A DNA stretch of 64,000 nucleotides, taken from NCBI RefSeq assembly GCF_021155765.1, contig NC_060106.1, positions 6,021,501 to 6,085,500 of the forward strand. The letters run 5' to 3'. A program made the position numbers and the translations under genes. Every line of letters begins with the position of its first letter. The stretch's first letter is position 1. The notes beneath the pieces were generated by a model that searched no databases, had not been told where the DNA came from, and saw only the letters and a program-made list of their open reading frames with translations. Positions 48,833 to 60,975 of this stretch are shown here, in pieces. The DNA is from Diprion similis (Eukaryota > Arthropoda > Insecta > Hymenoptera > Diprionidae).

Positions 48833-49564
48833 TTTTCGATCTTTCAAAATAACCAAACCGTCACCTATTATGCATACAGGACTTGATATTAAAATTTTGC
48901 ACTATGAAATCGGTGACGAAACGAAGAAGAGACTAAACGGGTAGGTAGATATGTCAGTGCAATAATATCCACATCATGTGCGTCTGTGCGTGTGTTGCTC
49001 TTCTCCCGAGCAGGTATAACATGAAAACGATCTTAACCCATTAAGAGAGCAGTTAATCTTGGAACATAAATGAATCCGGGCCAATGCTAAGTTAGAATTA
49101 CTTTTAAGGAGTTGTTGGTCGCGTTTGCCATCGTATATAATCCATGCCGACACGTGATACGCCTGTGTGTGTTCCTGTACGTGTATATCAATATATATAT
49201 GAGTATGTGATGTTGTAATTTCACTGCCGTCTGTCATTCCTTCGTAGCATGCGAGAGCATTTATATATATATATATATATGCGTACATAATACAAGGCTT
49301 GTAAAACGAGGATTACGGATAAACTCATGCCTATAACGTAGGTATAATAAATGTGTATAATGAATATTAGGGAAGTATGATATTGTAACAAAATTACCGA
49401 CGGATTAATTACCTCGTTGAATTATAAGCGGAAAATGGTGGAAAATCATGAACAATGCAGCTTGCTTAACGTGCCGTTGGGAATTTGAAGCTCATCGTCA
49501 TGGCTGTTGGCTGTAAGCTTTATACTGAATTATAATAAATCGTTCTCTTCTCCCCTTCTTCCTC

Positions 49565-49592
49565 TACCTACCTACCTACCTACCTACCTACC
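49565..49592. repeat. (CCTA)n microsatellite
   Basis: About seven consecutive CTAC/CCTA units. Confidence 0.85.
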
Positions 49593-51297
49593 TTCCAAAG
49601 CCCGACACGCGTTTCCTTATTTATAATTAAAACCAACTCTTGTGACTAATTAGCGTCGAGCCAAATCGTGTATAAGGCACGTGCCGTGTAACTGTTATTC
49701 AACTTCTTGTTCATTATTATATATTCCAATCTCTTATACGCGTTGTTGCCTACATCTTTGCGATATGTTTTTTTGTGATTCAGAAATGGTCGCGATGACC
49801 AATTGGTTGAATTTTAATTTCGTCACGAGACTGAATATGTACGAAACATCGGTACTTTCTTCTTCATGTTATGAATGCAGGCCGTTTTTATGTTCAGACA
49901 TCGAGTTTGAAAATTGTTTAGAACATTTGTAGAGGTTCATGATATTTCTAAAGTTCAAGTTCAGGCCGAGTGTTTGGGATCAAGGTGTCCAGTATTCATG
50001 GAAATTATGGGATCACGGAATTCTCAGGAAATTTTATATCCCCTGGAAAAAAGCTGGAAATCTCAGGGAATTTCATGTCGTATCTGGAATATTATATTAA
50101 TTTTCATAGCCATTTGATGAGAAAAAAAAATTCCTTCAACTTTCAGGAAATGGTCATGAACCAGGTCTTGATTTCTTAATTCATGCTAACGAATTCTTAC
50201 ACATTCGCGTCACAATGAGATGCGCTCTTGTCAAATATAGAATGTTCTTGTTCGTATGACTATTGTATTTTTCATTTATTGTGTACATGAGAAGAAACTG
50301 GATAAATAATGATTCTTGTCTGGAAAACCTGGAATTCTCAGGGAATTACGTTTTCAAAAATAACTCTGACAAGTACTGTTTTTATTCTCCCCTTTTCTTG
50401 AAAAATTATACGCAGTAAACGGTACGTTTTCTTTTTAAACATATTACACCTCGATTTTTTTATGAATGAATGAATCTTTCATTCATAGAAAATAGAATTT
50501 CGAACGCATTTGTCATATATGAAAGATATTATACTTTAAAAATTTCTGAAATATCATGGTATAAAAATTTTCGGTTTTTAATCAACAATTCATCAGAAAA
50601 ATTAAAAAACCAATCGATTTCGGCTGTTCATTCGAAAATTGGGTTTTTGTATTTTCGGGTGCATTAAAAATCAAACTCGTGGTAAAAAAAAAATTTAACA
50701 TTCATAATCAGCGAAAGATGATTTTTTTGTATACTCTACACTCTACACCATGCTTAAAAATAAATCAGTCAAACGTAGGTCGGTTCGGGGAGGACTACTT
50801 CACATAGCTATACTTATAATTGATAATCAGCGAGTTTTTATCGATGCAAATTTAGGAAAAGTAGAGAATATATATATATATGAACTTCGGTTTGAGTTAG
50901 CGTGATGCTGCTTGAAAAATTCGTATTGTCGCAGCTGAGTATCGATCACGAATTCATGGCCGTGCGGCACAGTTTATAGAACTCTGGCATCGCTTCCCGT
51001 TTGTAAACCTATACATAATATAATACCGGTAAGTGCAGGCTGCACCCGTAAAGCATTATTGAGTCGCTGGTTGTGTACAAACCTGTGCAGGCAATTGTAT
51101 GTAATTTAGTTTTTAATCGATATATATATGCAGTGAAACGTGCCTCTGAGAACGATGCAATCATATACTTGTGTATTAATTGTATATATGTATAGTTATG
51201 AAAATTATCTTCTTAAGGGTAAATTGGGACCAATTATAACCTGACAAAACAAGCAGTACTTTTATGATTTTTTATGATTTTATTATAAACGAGGCTG

Positions 51298-51406
51298 AAG
51301 TTAGTAACTTTAACACATCGAGTTAAAAAAATATGAGTATTTTTTGTTTATTATGACTGACTTTTTAGACCGAATCATGCGTCGTTGTAGTAACGTTACT
51401 AACTTA
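51298..51406. mobile_element. Short MITE of the GAAGTTAGTAAC family
   Basis: Begins GAAGTTAGTAAC and ends GTTACTAACTT, an inverted repeat of at least 11 bp around about 85 internal bases. Related termini recur at 62214-62429 and 42682-42710. Confidence 0.6.
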
Positions 51407-51983
51407 AATCTAATAATTGTAAAACCCTTACTTAAATTCTTTGTATTCTATATCTTGTGTTGTTCGAATTTGCTGATCAGCTTCATTTTCTTAACCTTCG
51501 ATTCAATCTCTGGGTTCCATTGATCCTTGAGTCGTTAATGTAATTAAACGATTAACCCAAACTTTTGACGAATCGATAAATTCGTCTCATGGTACAAAAA
51601 TTCAGGTCTCAGTTGAACGTATTTTTCCTTCGTTGTATTATAGCTTATTTTCGCGATAATCGATACCTTGCGGTATACCGAGGCGATAGTGTGACTACAG
51701 GTAGTAATCATACGAAATAAACCAAGTAAGTTTACGATTAGAAACTCGTCCGTAAGTTTTCCTCGGTTTGTATTATACATCGGTCGATATTATTCTTACC
51801 TTCTTCGAGTATCGGGAATACGTTATACATACATACCTGCATAAATTTAATATGTGGATTACATGTGTGTGTGTTTATGTTTATTATCGAAACGGTCCTT
51901 GAAGGTTCGGATCGAGTTCCAACTAGCCACGTATTCTAATGAGATCTGCACCTGTTCTTGATTCAAGTTTGAGCGAAGCTACC

Positions 51984-52028
51984 GTAAGTAAGTAAGTAAG
52001 TAAGCAAGTAAGTAAGTAAGTAAGTAAA
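51984..52028. repeat. (GTAA)n microsatellite
   Basis: Eleven tetranucleotide units with one GCAA interruption. On the plus strand each junction spells GTAAGT, the consensus 5' splice site. Confidence 0.9.
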
Positions 52029-53398
52029 CTGCAGGACTGACTGTGAGTAGCGACTCTCCTAACTCTCGTGCTCTCCGTACTAGGAACTGATAAAATTATC
52101 GCATTCAATTAAGCTTTCGAATTAGGCGTCGTTTCCACCTTCCTGGAATTTCGTGGTGGAAGCCTGCAGAACAATTTGTCTGAACAATTTTTTGTGCACT
52201 GCAGTGCTCGACACTCTTCTCTTCGTCTGCAGTTCTTTCTTTTCAAGACACATGTTGTATCCATCTCAGAATCCAACGACTCGTTCATTTTTATCTCTCA
52301 TTTATACTTCTTAATTATAATAAGCTGTATCGTTTAATTGGTATTCTCTTAATCAAAGAACGAAATGAAAAACTTTAATTATGATTGGAATAGCCAGGCA
52401 AGTCACTGTGCGTCACTTTCAGTATGGAAATTTGCTCATATAAACGTTTCTAGCTTTATTGCGTATAAATATAAAAATTTGCGAAACTTGAAATTATGTC
52501 AACAAAATAAAGCCCACTAACGATTATCGCATTGCATGTAGCAGTAGGTAAACGATTCGAGTTAGTATTTAAGACATCTGTTAATCTCGACTTACTCGTT
52601 GAAATTTCTTTTTTGAGATGGCATTAATTTGATAAAAACGTGAGTCGTACCGCATGGGATTTTTTTTTGTTTTATTAATTTTTTTTTCTCTCTTTCTCGT
52701 TAGTATAAATTGCTAAAAAGTATGTCGCGTACGTTTTTATTACATAAGAAATTAAATAGAGTACTGAGTAGATTCTGGGAAGGTTTGCTTACATGATCGC
52801 GTGTCTAAACGTGTACTTTATCCTATTTCTCTATAGCATCTGCATCTATTCTTTGAAATTACGAGACTTCAACCAGCGTATCGTGATTCAAACATGTACT
52901 TTTCCTCGAAACAAGAAAGAGGCAGAAAAACAGAAGCAAAAAGGAAATTTAACGTTGTGTATCGGTAATAAGACTACTCTTCAAATTTACCGTGACACGA
53001 ATCGCGATTTTGCACACCGATTTTTCTCTCTTTCCGCTCCCAAAGCGATACTTTTTACTTCCTCTAATTGAGTTGCTTTAACACCGCCTATACGTATACA
53101 GTCATAAGTAATGATTCCGAATTCGTAGAATAACCAACTAACTTATGAAATAAAATTTCAGACTTTATCTCGTCTCCCATTATTGTTCGGTTTTATTTCA
53201 ATAAATTAGTGGTACCAAGATTTGTACAAAAAATATCATGTACGACATTGATGTGTAACGTCAATTCCATTTTGTCGATTCCATGTTTTGAAAATAAAAA
53301 AAGAGAAATTAAAGTTTCCTAAGGTATCGAAAAAAAAATCTAATTGTAAAACATTTTTTACATATATACACACGTGATAAAAATGATTCATGATAAGG

Positions 53399-53422
53399 AA
53401 AAAAAAAAAAAAAAAAAAAAAA
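53399..53422. repeat. Poly-A tract of 24 bases
   Basis: Uninterrupted run of A with no adjacent element ends that would mark a retroposed copy. Confidence 0.85.
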
Positions 53423-53734
53423 TGAATCTCGTTAAAAGTTTTTGAGAACCGTGAATATAAATGTATACTAAAATGTTCAGGATTCAAAAAACCGCGGTCT
53501 AAAATAATAAACAATAAAACAATCGCGGCTTTTCTAGGCGCTACGATCATCTAAAAAACTTTTGAACAAATTACAAATGATGATATGAAAACCTGCTCGA
53601 GTTGGCACGGAACGCCTTATACTATATGGGTACACAGTATAAATTGAAGCAAATTTTTTCACTCCGTGTAAGGACAACGGCCGGCACCTCGATTGCCGTC
53701 ACAGCTGTAGAGGAAAATGAATCGGATGATCAGA

Positions 53735-53765
53735 GGGAGGGGCGGGGGCGGGGGGGGGGGGGGGG
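53735..53765. repeat. G-rich tract ending in 16 consecutive G
   Basis: GGGAGGGGCGGGGGCG followed by an unbroken G run. It has four or more G-runs in close order, so it meets the pattern for a G-quadruplex on the plus strand, that is, in the nascent intron RNA. Confidence 0.85.
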
Positions 53766-54165
53766 ACGATATGGTTTCATTGATGATTTCACGCTTCGTT
53801 GGATGAATCGGCTACACTGTGTGCAATCTCTGCATCCAGATTATACTTACCGGCCATTAGGCAACGTTTGCGGTATTTGCGCACAATCATTTCGATCAAC
53901 GTTCACCCACAAAGTCATCCGACGCCGATCCCGATGCCAGGGTATATGTATATAACAATAAAATTTATCCAAGCATATCCGTTATATATATATATATATA
54001 TATATTATAAGTTTCCGATAGATTAGATAGACTCAAATAACAAATAATAGCCTCCAGTTGGACGTGACAGTGTTTTAATTTTCATCATGAATTCACGCGG
54101 TACGTGTGCGATGACTGTTATAATATAATAATTGAAGAAAAATATTTTTACACTGGTTGGGTTCC

Positions 54166-54203
54166 TTTTTTTTTTTTTTTGGTTTTTTTTTTTTTTTTTT
54201 TTT
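54166..54203. repeat. Poly-T tract with one GG interruption
   Basis: Two T runs of about 15 and 21 bases separated by GG. Confidence 0.85.
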
Positions 54204-54343
54204 CTTGTTTTATTCTACTTTTTTATTCCGGTAGCATGATTGTGTCACGCGGGATTACGTATACATGACTACGATGTGTCAACGCGTTTATTATGATGTA
54301 TGCAAATATATCTATAATCACATTTTTTTCGTTCTATTCTCGT

Positions 54344-54372
54344 TCCTCTCTCTCTCGCTCTCTCTCTCTCTT
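54344..54372. repeat. (CT)n microsatellite
   Basis: CT dinucleotides with one G interruption. GA/CT tracts of this kind are also sites for GAGA-type factors in insects. Confidence 0.8.
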
Positions 54373-54710
54373 TATCTATCACGTAGTACGCTTTTTATCG
54401 TGGAAACGTGCCACGCCTCGAATGCATGACAGATTAGCATACGAAATAATAAATAATAAAATAACTCAGGCGTTATACACAACGATAAAGTTTCATTTCG
54501 ATTTCAAATTTTGGACCAGATGTTCAGCTATGCGTGAAAATCAAATCGCGCTCGAATGGTGCACCTACGTGAATTCAGATTAGGGAGTAAAATTGTCCTA
54601 ATGCTAAGCTGTCTTATTATACTGGACAGTTATGGTGTAAACTAGACGGTATACATACATCGAAAGTGTATTTCCATGTCGAAATTGCAAACCACTTTGG
54701 AAAGCAGTCA

Positions 54711-54790
54711 CTTTGAAATCTCATGAAATCACTTGAAATCGTACGAGATCCCTTGAAATCGCTTGAAATTAAATGAAATCGTATAAAATT
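54711..54790. repeat. Exact 10-bp-phased minisatellite
   Basis: Eight consecutive decamers of the type NNNTGAAATC, in perfect 10-base register (for example ACTTGAAATC, CCTTGAAATC, GCTTGAAATT). The AAA tracts recur once per DNA helical turn. Confidence 0.8.
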
Positions 54791-55481
54791 CCTTATCCCC
54801 TTGACATACATCCAACATTTGTTTCAACCTTTATGAAGTGCTGTATATATATTAATTTGACTTTTGGTTTCCTCAATCACACGATTCGTGAATAAAATCC
54901 GAATTTGAGATACTTTAGGCAACTAGTTTTTTTATACATATTTTTTACAATTTATTGTTAGAAAATCGGTGTTTACGTAGATCAAAGCTACAAATCTGTA
55001 CATACTCCATTAGTGGTCGACACTAGATCAAACGATGCGCAAAACTGGTGCTAAGATGGTCAGAACCGGTGCATCTGCACTGTGTAACTTTTGTTGTGAA
55101 TAGAGCTTTATGGTATAAAACGGTAAATCACGCGAAAGCCAGGAACTCCGGAGGAGCCGGAGGCGAACTGTAATCAACCACACCCAAAAGCTTTATCTCG
55201 ACTGCGCCCTCCAATCAGCACTTACTCCTTGCGCTTTTTTAACCTTATAGATCTCGCTGTTTCAGTCCACTGTAGGTTATTCGATTCTTTGTACCGTTTG
55301 AAATGAAATTGGTGAACCTAAACTGCAAACTAAATCTTTCTATTATATTATAACAAGGTATTCTGCTGTAGGGTTGTGTAACGTCATCATCTCGCACTTT
55401 TCATCGTCATGCAACCTTTGTTCTCGCAGGTTTGGTCACGAATCTTACTCTTCTTATTCAAGAGACTTCGTCAAGGTATTA

Positions 55482-56089
55482 GGGTGGCGCAGAAAAAACC
55501 GACTATTTTTTTGTTCGGTCTCGTGTGACAAAATGTTAGTTTTTGATGTTTTAAGAGCCCACTCCAAAGGACAGTTGAAAAAAATTTTTTTAAGAGGTCG
55601 CTCCACATTTTTTAAAACGTCAGAAATCGTCAAAAATCGATTTTTTTTTTTTTTTTAAATTTTTTTTCTCGCTACGGTATAATTTTATAGACAAAAAAAA
55701 ATAAGTTTCCGAAAGTTTCAGTTCAAAATTTGAATTTTGATAGGTCGCTCATAATTTTTTTTCAATTTTTTCGTGCATTTCTTCAGATCTTTTCGAGCGA
55801 CCTTTTAATATTCATATTAAAATTTCATACATTTTTTTTCTTTAATTTAGTAAGAAAGAATCGATAACAATACACCACGACATGAATTAAAAATCAAACA
55901 AAATACTGAAAATATAATTTTTTTAATTTAATTTTTTGACGATTTTTGACATTTTAAAAAATTTGGAGCGATCTCTTAAAATTTTTTTTCTGAGCTGTGC
56001 TTAGGAGTGGGCTCTTAAAACATCTAAAACTAACATTTTGTCACGTGAGACTCAGAAGAAAAAAAATGGTCGGTTTTTTTGTGCCACCC
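55482..56089. mobile_element. 608-bp foldback MITE with TA target duplication
   Basis: Starts GGGTGGCGCAGAAAAAACCG and ends CGGTTTTTTTGTGCCACCC. The arms continue as reverse complements through ACAAAATGTTAGTTTT and TTTTAAGAGCCCACTCC, with TCGCTCCA deeper in. TA flanks both ends (55480-55481 and 56090-56091), the target of Tc1/mariner-type elements. There is no coding capacity. The right flank is a short TA microsatellite. Confidence 0.78.
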
Positions 56090-56372
56090 TATATATATAT
56101 ATAGGGAGTTGTTAATTATTAAACTACCAATTATAACATCCGCATCGTATCATCGATCGCTACCGCTAGGACGATACAATCGAATCAATTGTCAACGAGT
56201 TTGTTTACGTAAACGGTACACGTCATTGACCAAGAATAATATCGTTCCTCTGTCTTTCAATTAGCACATCGCATCGTTATTTCTTTTATCATAAAAATCA
56301 TGCTTTTATACGTTTCGACTTGAAGTACATCCGTTTGGTACCATTCACGATATCATTTCACGTGGTGTCCTG

Positions 56373-56623
56373 GTCCACGTATCTCAAACGCGAAAAAAGG
56401 AATTATAAGACGCAATTCCAAACAAAAACACTCCGATAGATTTTCATTTGACGCAGAAACAAAGAAATGGCACGGATTCCACCCAATCGTAATAGCAAAT
56501 TTGTAGAAACCATGCTATTTCTTTATTTCGGCATCAAATGAAAATCTATCGGAGTGTTTTTGTTCAGAATTTCATATAGAAATGGAACTGTTAAATCCCT
56601 TTTCGCGTTTAAGATACGTGGAC
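56373..56623. mobile_element. Foldback element, about 250 bp
   Basis: Outer arms share GTCCACGTATCT, then AAACGCGAAAA. Inner arms share an exact block of about 26 bases centred on ACACTCCGATAGATTTTCAT. The loop is about 80 bases. I could not define a target duplication. Confidence 0.65.
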
Positions 56624-56638
56624 TTCGATATCGACTAG

Positions 56639-57145
56639 GGCACCCCCTTAAAAAGTGATCGGGAATTTGAACATTCTGCTCGCATAGTTCCTACGGGCAA
56701 CCCTACAGTTTTGTTCATCCACAAACAAGTGCAGCAAAGTCTAAAAGCAAATATCGGACACGGCCCAGAGGCGATGAGCCGAGGTATCAACGCGGCACGG
56801 ATAAGTAATAAGCCTCGTTCTTCTGCCAACGAAGAACAATACTTTGAAATCTGTGTCGATGCTTTTTCGAGCCCCATATCGCCTACCATTTCTGTTTCGA
56901 CTCCAGCTGTATCGTCTGCCCAATTCGTGCTCTTTGTGCCAACGGCAATGCCCCTGGACTATACCATACATATACCTTTTTCTTTCCATTCCGAACAGTT
57001 GGCAGAGGGTGACATTTTACACTTCAGGATTAACACTGATCTGTATTTTTTCGGAAATATGATGTTTGTTTTTGCGAGAATTTCAATCCACCGCAACGTG
57101 TCTTATTACCCTTTTATTAATACATTTCTGATATTTATACATTAA
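56639..57145 (+). other. Coding-like open stretch, unidentified
   Basis: Open for 169 codons on the plus strand (reading FIHKQVQQSLKANIGHGPEA, later SSPISPTISVSTPAVSS). The opposite strand is also open for over 100 codons across 56635-56960. The first 320 bases have clearly higher GC than the flanks. I recognise no family on either strand. It starts next to the foldback element at 56373-56623, so it may be cargo or a captured fragment. Confidence 0.25.
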
Positions 57146-57529
57146 TCATCGTGGGAGTATTCGAGACGTAATGAATTTTGTAATTGTTTTTTTTTTTTTA
57201 TGTTGGTTTTGGTTTTTTTCTTTACCTCGAATTAAACACACGGTATGTGGAAACAGTGTCAGATATGATGCGATTCACCGAGCCGTTATAAGCATTACAT
57301 GTGACAATTTAATGGCCTGGTTTTGCGAATGTGGATCAGCTAACTGCTCCTCATGTGTACCACGTGTGTCCTGTATTTTATATTATCTATATGTGTATAC
57401 TCTTATAAGATATACAACACAATTTACTTGTTTAGTTCTCATTTTTGAAATGCGAAAACTGGAATAGCAGGAAAAAGAGTTGAAGAAGAAGGAAAGACCG
57501 CTCGTGTGGAGAGATTCGGGTCGACTCTA

Positions 57530-57576
57530 GAAGAGAGAGAAAGAGATAGAGATAGAGAGAGAGAGAAAGAGAGAGA
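57530..57576. repeat. (GA)n-rich tract
   Basis: Interrupted GA repeat of about 45 bases. It may bind GAGA-type factors. Confidence 0.8.
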
Positions 57577-58163
57577 CTTGATGGCTACGCAAGAGGCGGA
57601 GTGTTCGAATAAATTCGGAATTCTGGATAACAACCGGTTTCTCCTGTATACCGAATGACAAAAGCCACCGCTAAATCGCTCACTCGTATCTACCCTCCTT
57701 CACCGTATACATTGTATCAATTTACCACGTGTCAAACTACTTCAGATCTTCAAATGGGAAAAATTTTCACATATGTATTTAGTGACATTGACATACTTAC
57801 GTGAAAACGGTAAATTTTTATCTAAAATTTTATAGCAAAAACTAGATTGTCATCTAAGAAACTACAAATTCGACTTTTAATATAACGGGAGGAATGAAAG
57901 ATCTGCCGAGGAATATAAGTTCATTAATTATCATCATAGACATCTAGTTTAGGGTAATTTTTTTTATATTTTGCCTCACAAATCTAATCCAAATAATTTA
58001 AAAACAATTCCCTAATTTGAGGGTGGATTTTTCCACTTTAAAATACAGGTGTTTTGTAAGAAAAAAAATCCTTAACTCCGAGATTTTAGGAGGAATTGGT
58101 ACTAGTATCTGATAAAAAAAAATTAACATCATCATACCAGGCAGTGTAAATGAATTTCAGGCC

Positions 58164-58223
58164 CTCTAAATCTGACTTTTAGTCACTTTTGGTTACTTTT
58201 AATCACCTTTAGTCGGATTTAGA
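58164..58223. repeat. Hairpin enclosing a 10-bp tandem repeat
   Basis: CTCTAAATCTGAC at the left pairs with GTCGGATTTAGAG at the right. Between them are four decamers of the type CTTTTAGTCA. Probably a short mobile or expanding element. Confidence 0.55.
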
Positions 58224-58531
58224 GAGTGAGTCCAATTCGTCTACGTTGCTCTTACGGTAAAATATATTTTTAGAATGTGGCCGAAACACGTGGATTTTAA
58301 ATGGGAAAATCCACCCTCTTACAGGCAGGGGATAGAGTTGAGATAAATATATAAAAATATTGGAGAATTCTTTTCGAATTATGAACCGATTTCGGGGGCC
58401 AATGATAAAAAATTAATCTGAGCCTTAAATGAGGACCATCCTAATATAGATGTTTACAAATTTTCTTTTTTTACAAATCAAAAAGCTTGTATAGGATAAT
58501 ATTTAATTTCCTACGATTTACCATCTCACGA

Positions 58532-58539
58532 TGACGTCA
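58532..58539. promoter_or_regulatory. Consensus cAMP-response element
   Basis: Palindromic TGACGTCA within a small CpG-containing patch in the giant intron; the full 8-base site for CREB/ATF proteins. By itself it is only suggestive of an enhancer or internal promoter. Confidence 0.35.
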
Positions 58540-60599
58540 CGCGCTGCACCCGGAAATGGAAAGAAGCAGCTGCCTTGGGTCACTTGAACTTTTTTTTTTC
58601 ACAGCAAGTCTAATCTAAACTAATCTTACCTAACTTCAGCTGATCGTGAATGATGAGAATACCATTTGAGCGATTTACAGAGCTCGCTGTGAAATATGAC
58701 GGTGTGTAAATTACGTTACATACAGATATAACAAACTACTGTGATATTGCGCAAATCAACGAGTCGACAAGTCGTTAAAAAAATTAGCCTGCACCTTATA
58801 CTTTGATATTGTAAAAAGGTGAAAATATAAATCGATGGTACTTGATTGCATTTTAATTATTATGTTCAGGTACGAAGAATCTCCATGGCATGGCAGGCTG
58901 GGTTCTTGGTAGTCCGATCTTGTGTCTGGGTATAGGAAAAACCCATTCACCATTCGTGCGTCATTATTATTCACGTGCAGAGAGTGGGTAGAAATTATAT
59001 GGAGAAGCTAATTATCGCTTCCGTCGAAACTCAAATTCAAATAGGTGCCAAAAATAGAAAGTTACAAAAGATAATATTGAGCTAGGAGCTATTTCCAAAT
59101 ACCATTGCACTATCGATCACAAGTATTTTTTTATTAATTATCTGATAACGGGATAAAAGAAAAAAATAACTTTTCACAATGTCACCCTAAAACTCCATAC
59201 GTCATTGCTTTCGCGTAAATTAAATTAAGTTAATTTGCATCGTAACGTTTGCGTGGCATAGATTCAAATCCTGTTTTTATAAAGCGTTAAAAATTCCGTG
59301 TACGTGCAGATTTTTAAAATGAAAATTACAATTAGCTTTCCGCAATCCGCGTTACGCCACTGAATTTGGGCAACTTGTGATTGCACATGTGTAAACGATT
59401 AACAAACACTCGATATCGCGTGAACTTTACTGAGTATCTCGATCCCACGTGTATCTCGATCCCACTTTGGAAGTTGAGCTGTTTAATGTTTGTAATATAG
59501 ATTACATGCATATTTTGCATTGGATCATCGTTCTTATACAGCGAGGTAATACTTACGATCTTTTAAGCTTGAAAAACGTTTGTCTCAAAAGTTTCAAAAA
59601 CAGGATTTAAAATTTTCGAACACGTAACGATAATTTTGATCCTTTTGCAAAAGTCAACCATTAAATTTATTCACTCGAAATTGAGAAGTTTTATTTTATT
59701 TTGATATTCTTGAATGCGGATGAATTGGATTTTCATCGATGATTGATATGTCTTTTATTATTATGCCTAAAGAGACTTCTCATTTGTCTATAAAATTCAC
59801 TTTGTTTTCCAGCTAAAGTTATATTTTCATAGAGAATACTTCATCATTTTATACGATACTTACAAAAAAAAGAAAAACAATTTTAATGATTTAACAAAAC
59901 GCAGTTTCACATCCAAAGATTTTTTTCGCATAGTTTTTTTTTCCCCCTGTTCTGGCATTTTATGAACCTAAAATTTCATAAATAGAAATAAATGCGCCGA
60001 AGATGAGAAAACCAAAACAGCGTCATAAATCCGAGATACCGAATCATTGAGAAAAGAAGAAGAAAAAATGTGAAATTGACCCTAAACGGTCAAAGAGTTA
60101 ATAAACTAGATTGTAAAACTTGCTATGGAAATTTCCGTTATATATAATCACAGATTTCTCGTACCGACCGCAAGCTTAATAGAGGATCGACAAAAAGTGT
60201 GTTGCAAGCAAGCGAGCATCTCTACACGCATCTATGTATGATATAAAATCGGTCCATGGCTCAATGTACATATATATACATATGTATAATGTATAAGGTT
60301 ATAGGTGCCCATGCGCAATGCGGCAACGCCGCGAGTTTCTTCTGATTTCTCGAAATTATAAATTTATAAATTTCCATTTATATTCGTCTTATACTTGTAC
60401 AATCATTCTTTCATCGATCTGCATTCAACTCATTTCGTTTCACGAGAAAGAGAGAGGGAAAGAGAGAGTGAGAAGGGGAAGAAGAGGGAGAGGAAACGTC
60501 GCGTCTCTCTCTAGTGGTCCATCAGCCTAGCTCAACCTGCAGGTGACGCCGCGGATGCTGGATGCACTGGTGGATCCTGGATCGCGTAGACATGGACGC

Positions 60600-60975
60600 A
60601 ATGAATTTCGAACTACAAATTCAGATTCGTGATTAATAATTTTTTTTATTTTTAACCACAGTAATGGATTCATAATTACAAATTTTGGAAGTCTGATTTT
60701 AGATTCGTTATCGGTAACCCAAAAAACCTCCGCCTACTAATTTCTATTAACATTGTGATGTTTTTTGATTTTTTACATCATATTGGATTTGCTATTTTGG
60801 ATTTTGCAAATCTGACCTCAGATTCGTGATCAGCTACCTAACAACCCTTTCAATACCAATTTTCATCAAAATCCAAATGTTTTCAGTTTTTTTTTCACTC
60901 TATCGAATACGCAAAGTTTGAATTTTGAAAATCTGACTTTAGATTTGTGATTAGCGATCCAAAAATCCCGAAATT
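60600..60975. repeat. Tandem repeat of about 120 bp, three diverged units
   Basis: The block TCTGAYYTYAGATTYGTGAT recurs at 60692, 60811 and 60932 (spacings 119 and 121). Each is followed by a form of AGCNAYCCAAAAA. A shortened first unit starts near 60600. Units differ by many substitutions, so the array is old. Confidence 0.7.

Noticed and set aside
53602..53955. 117-codon plus-strand frame with a glycine run
   Set aside because: The glycine run is only the translated poly-G tract; the rest shows no protein features.
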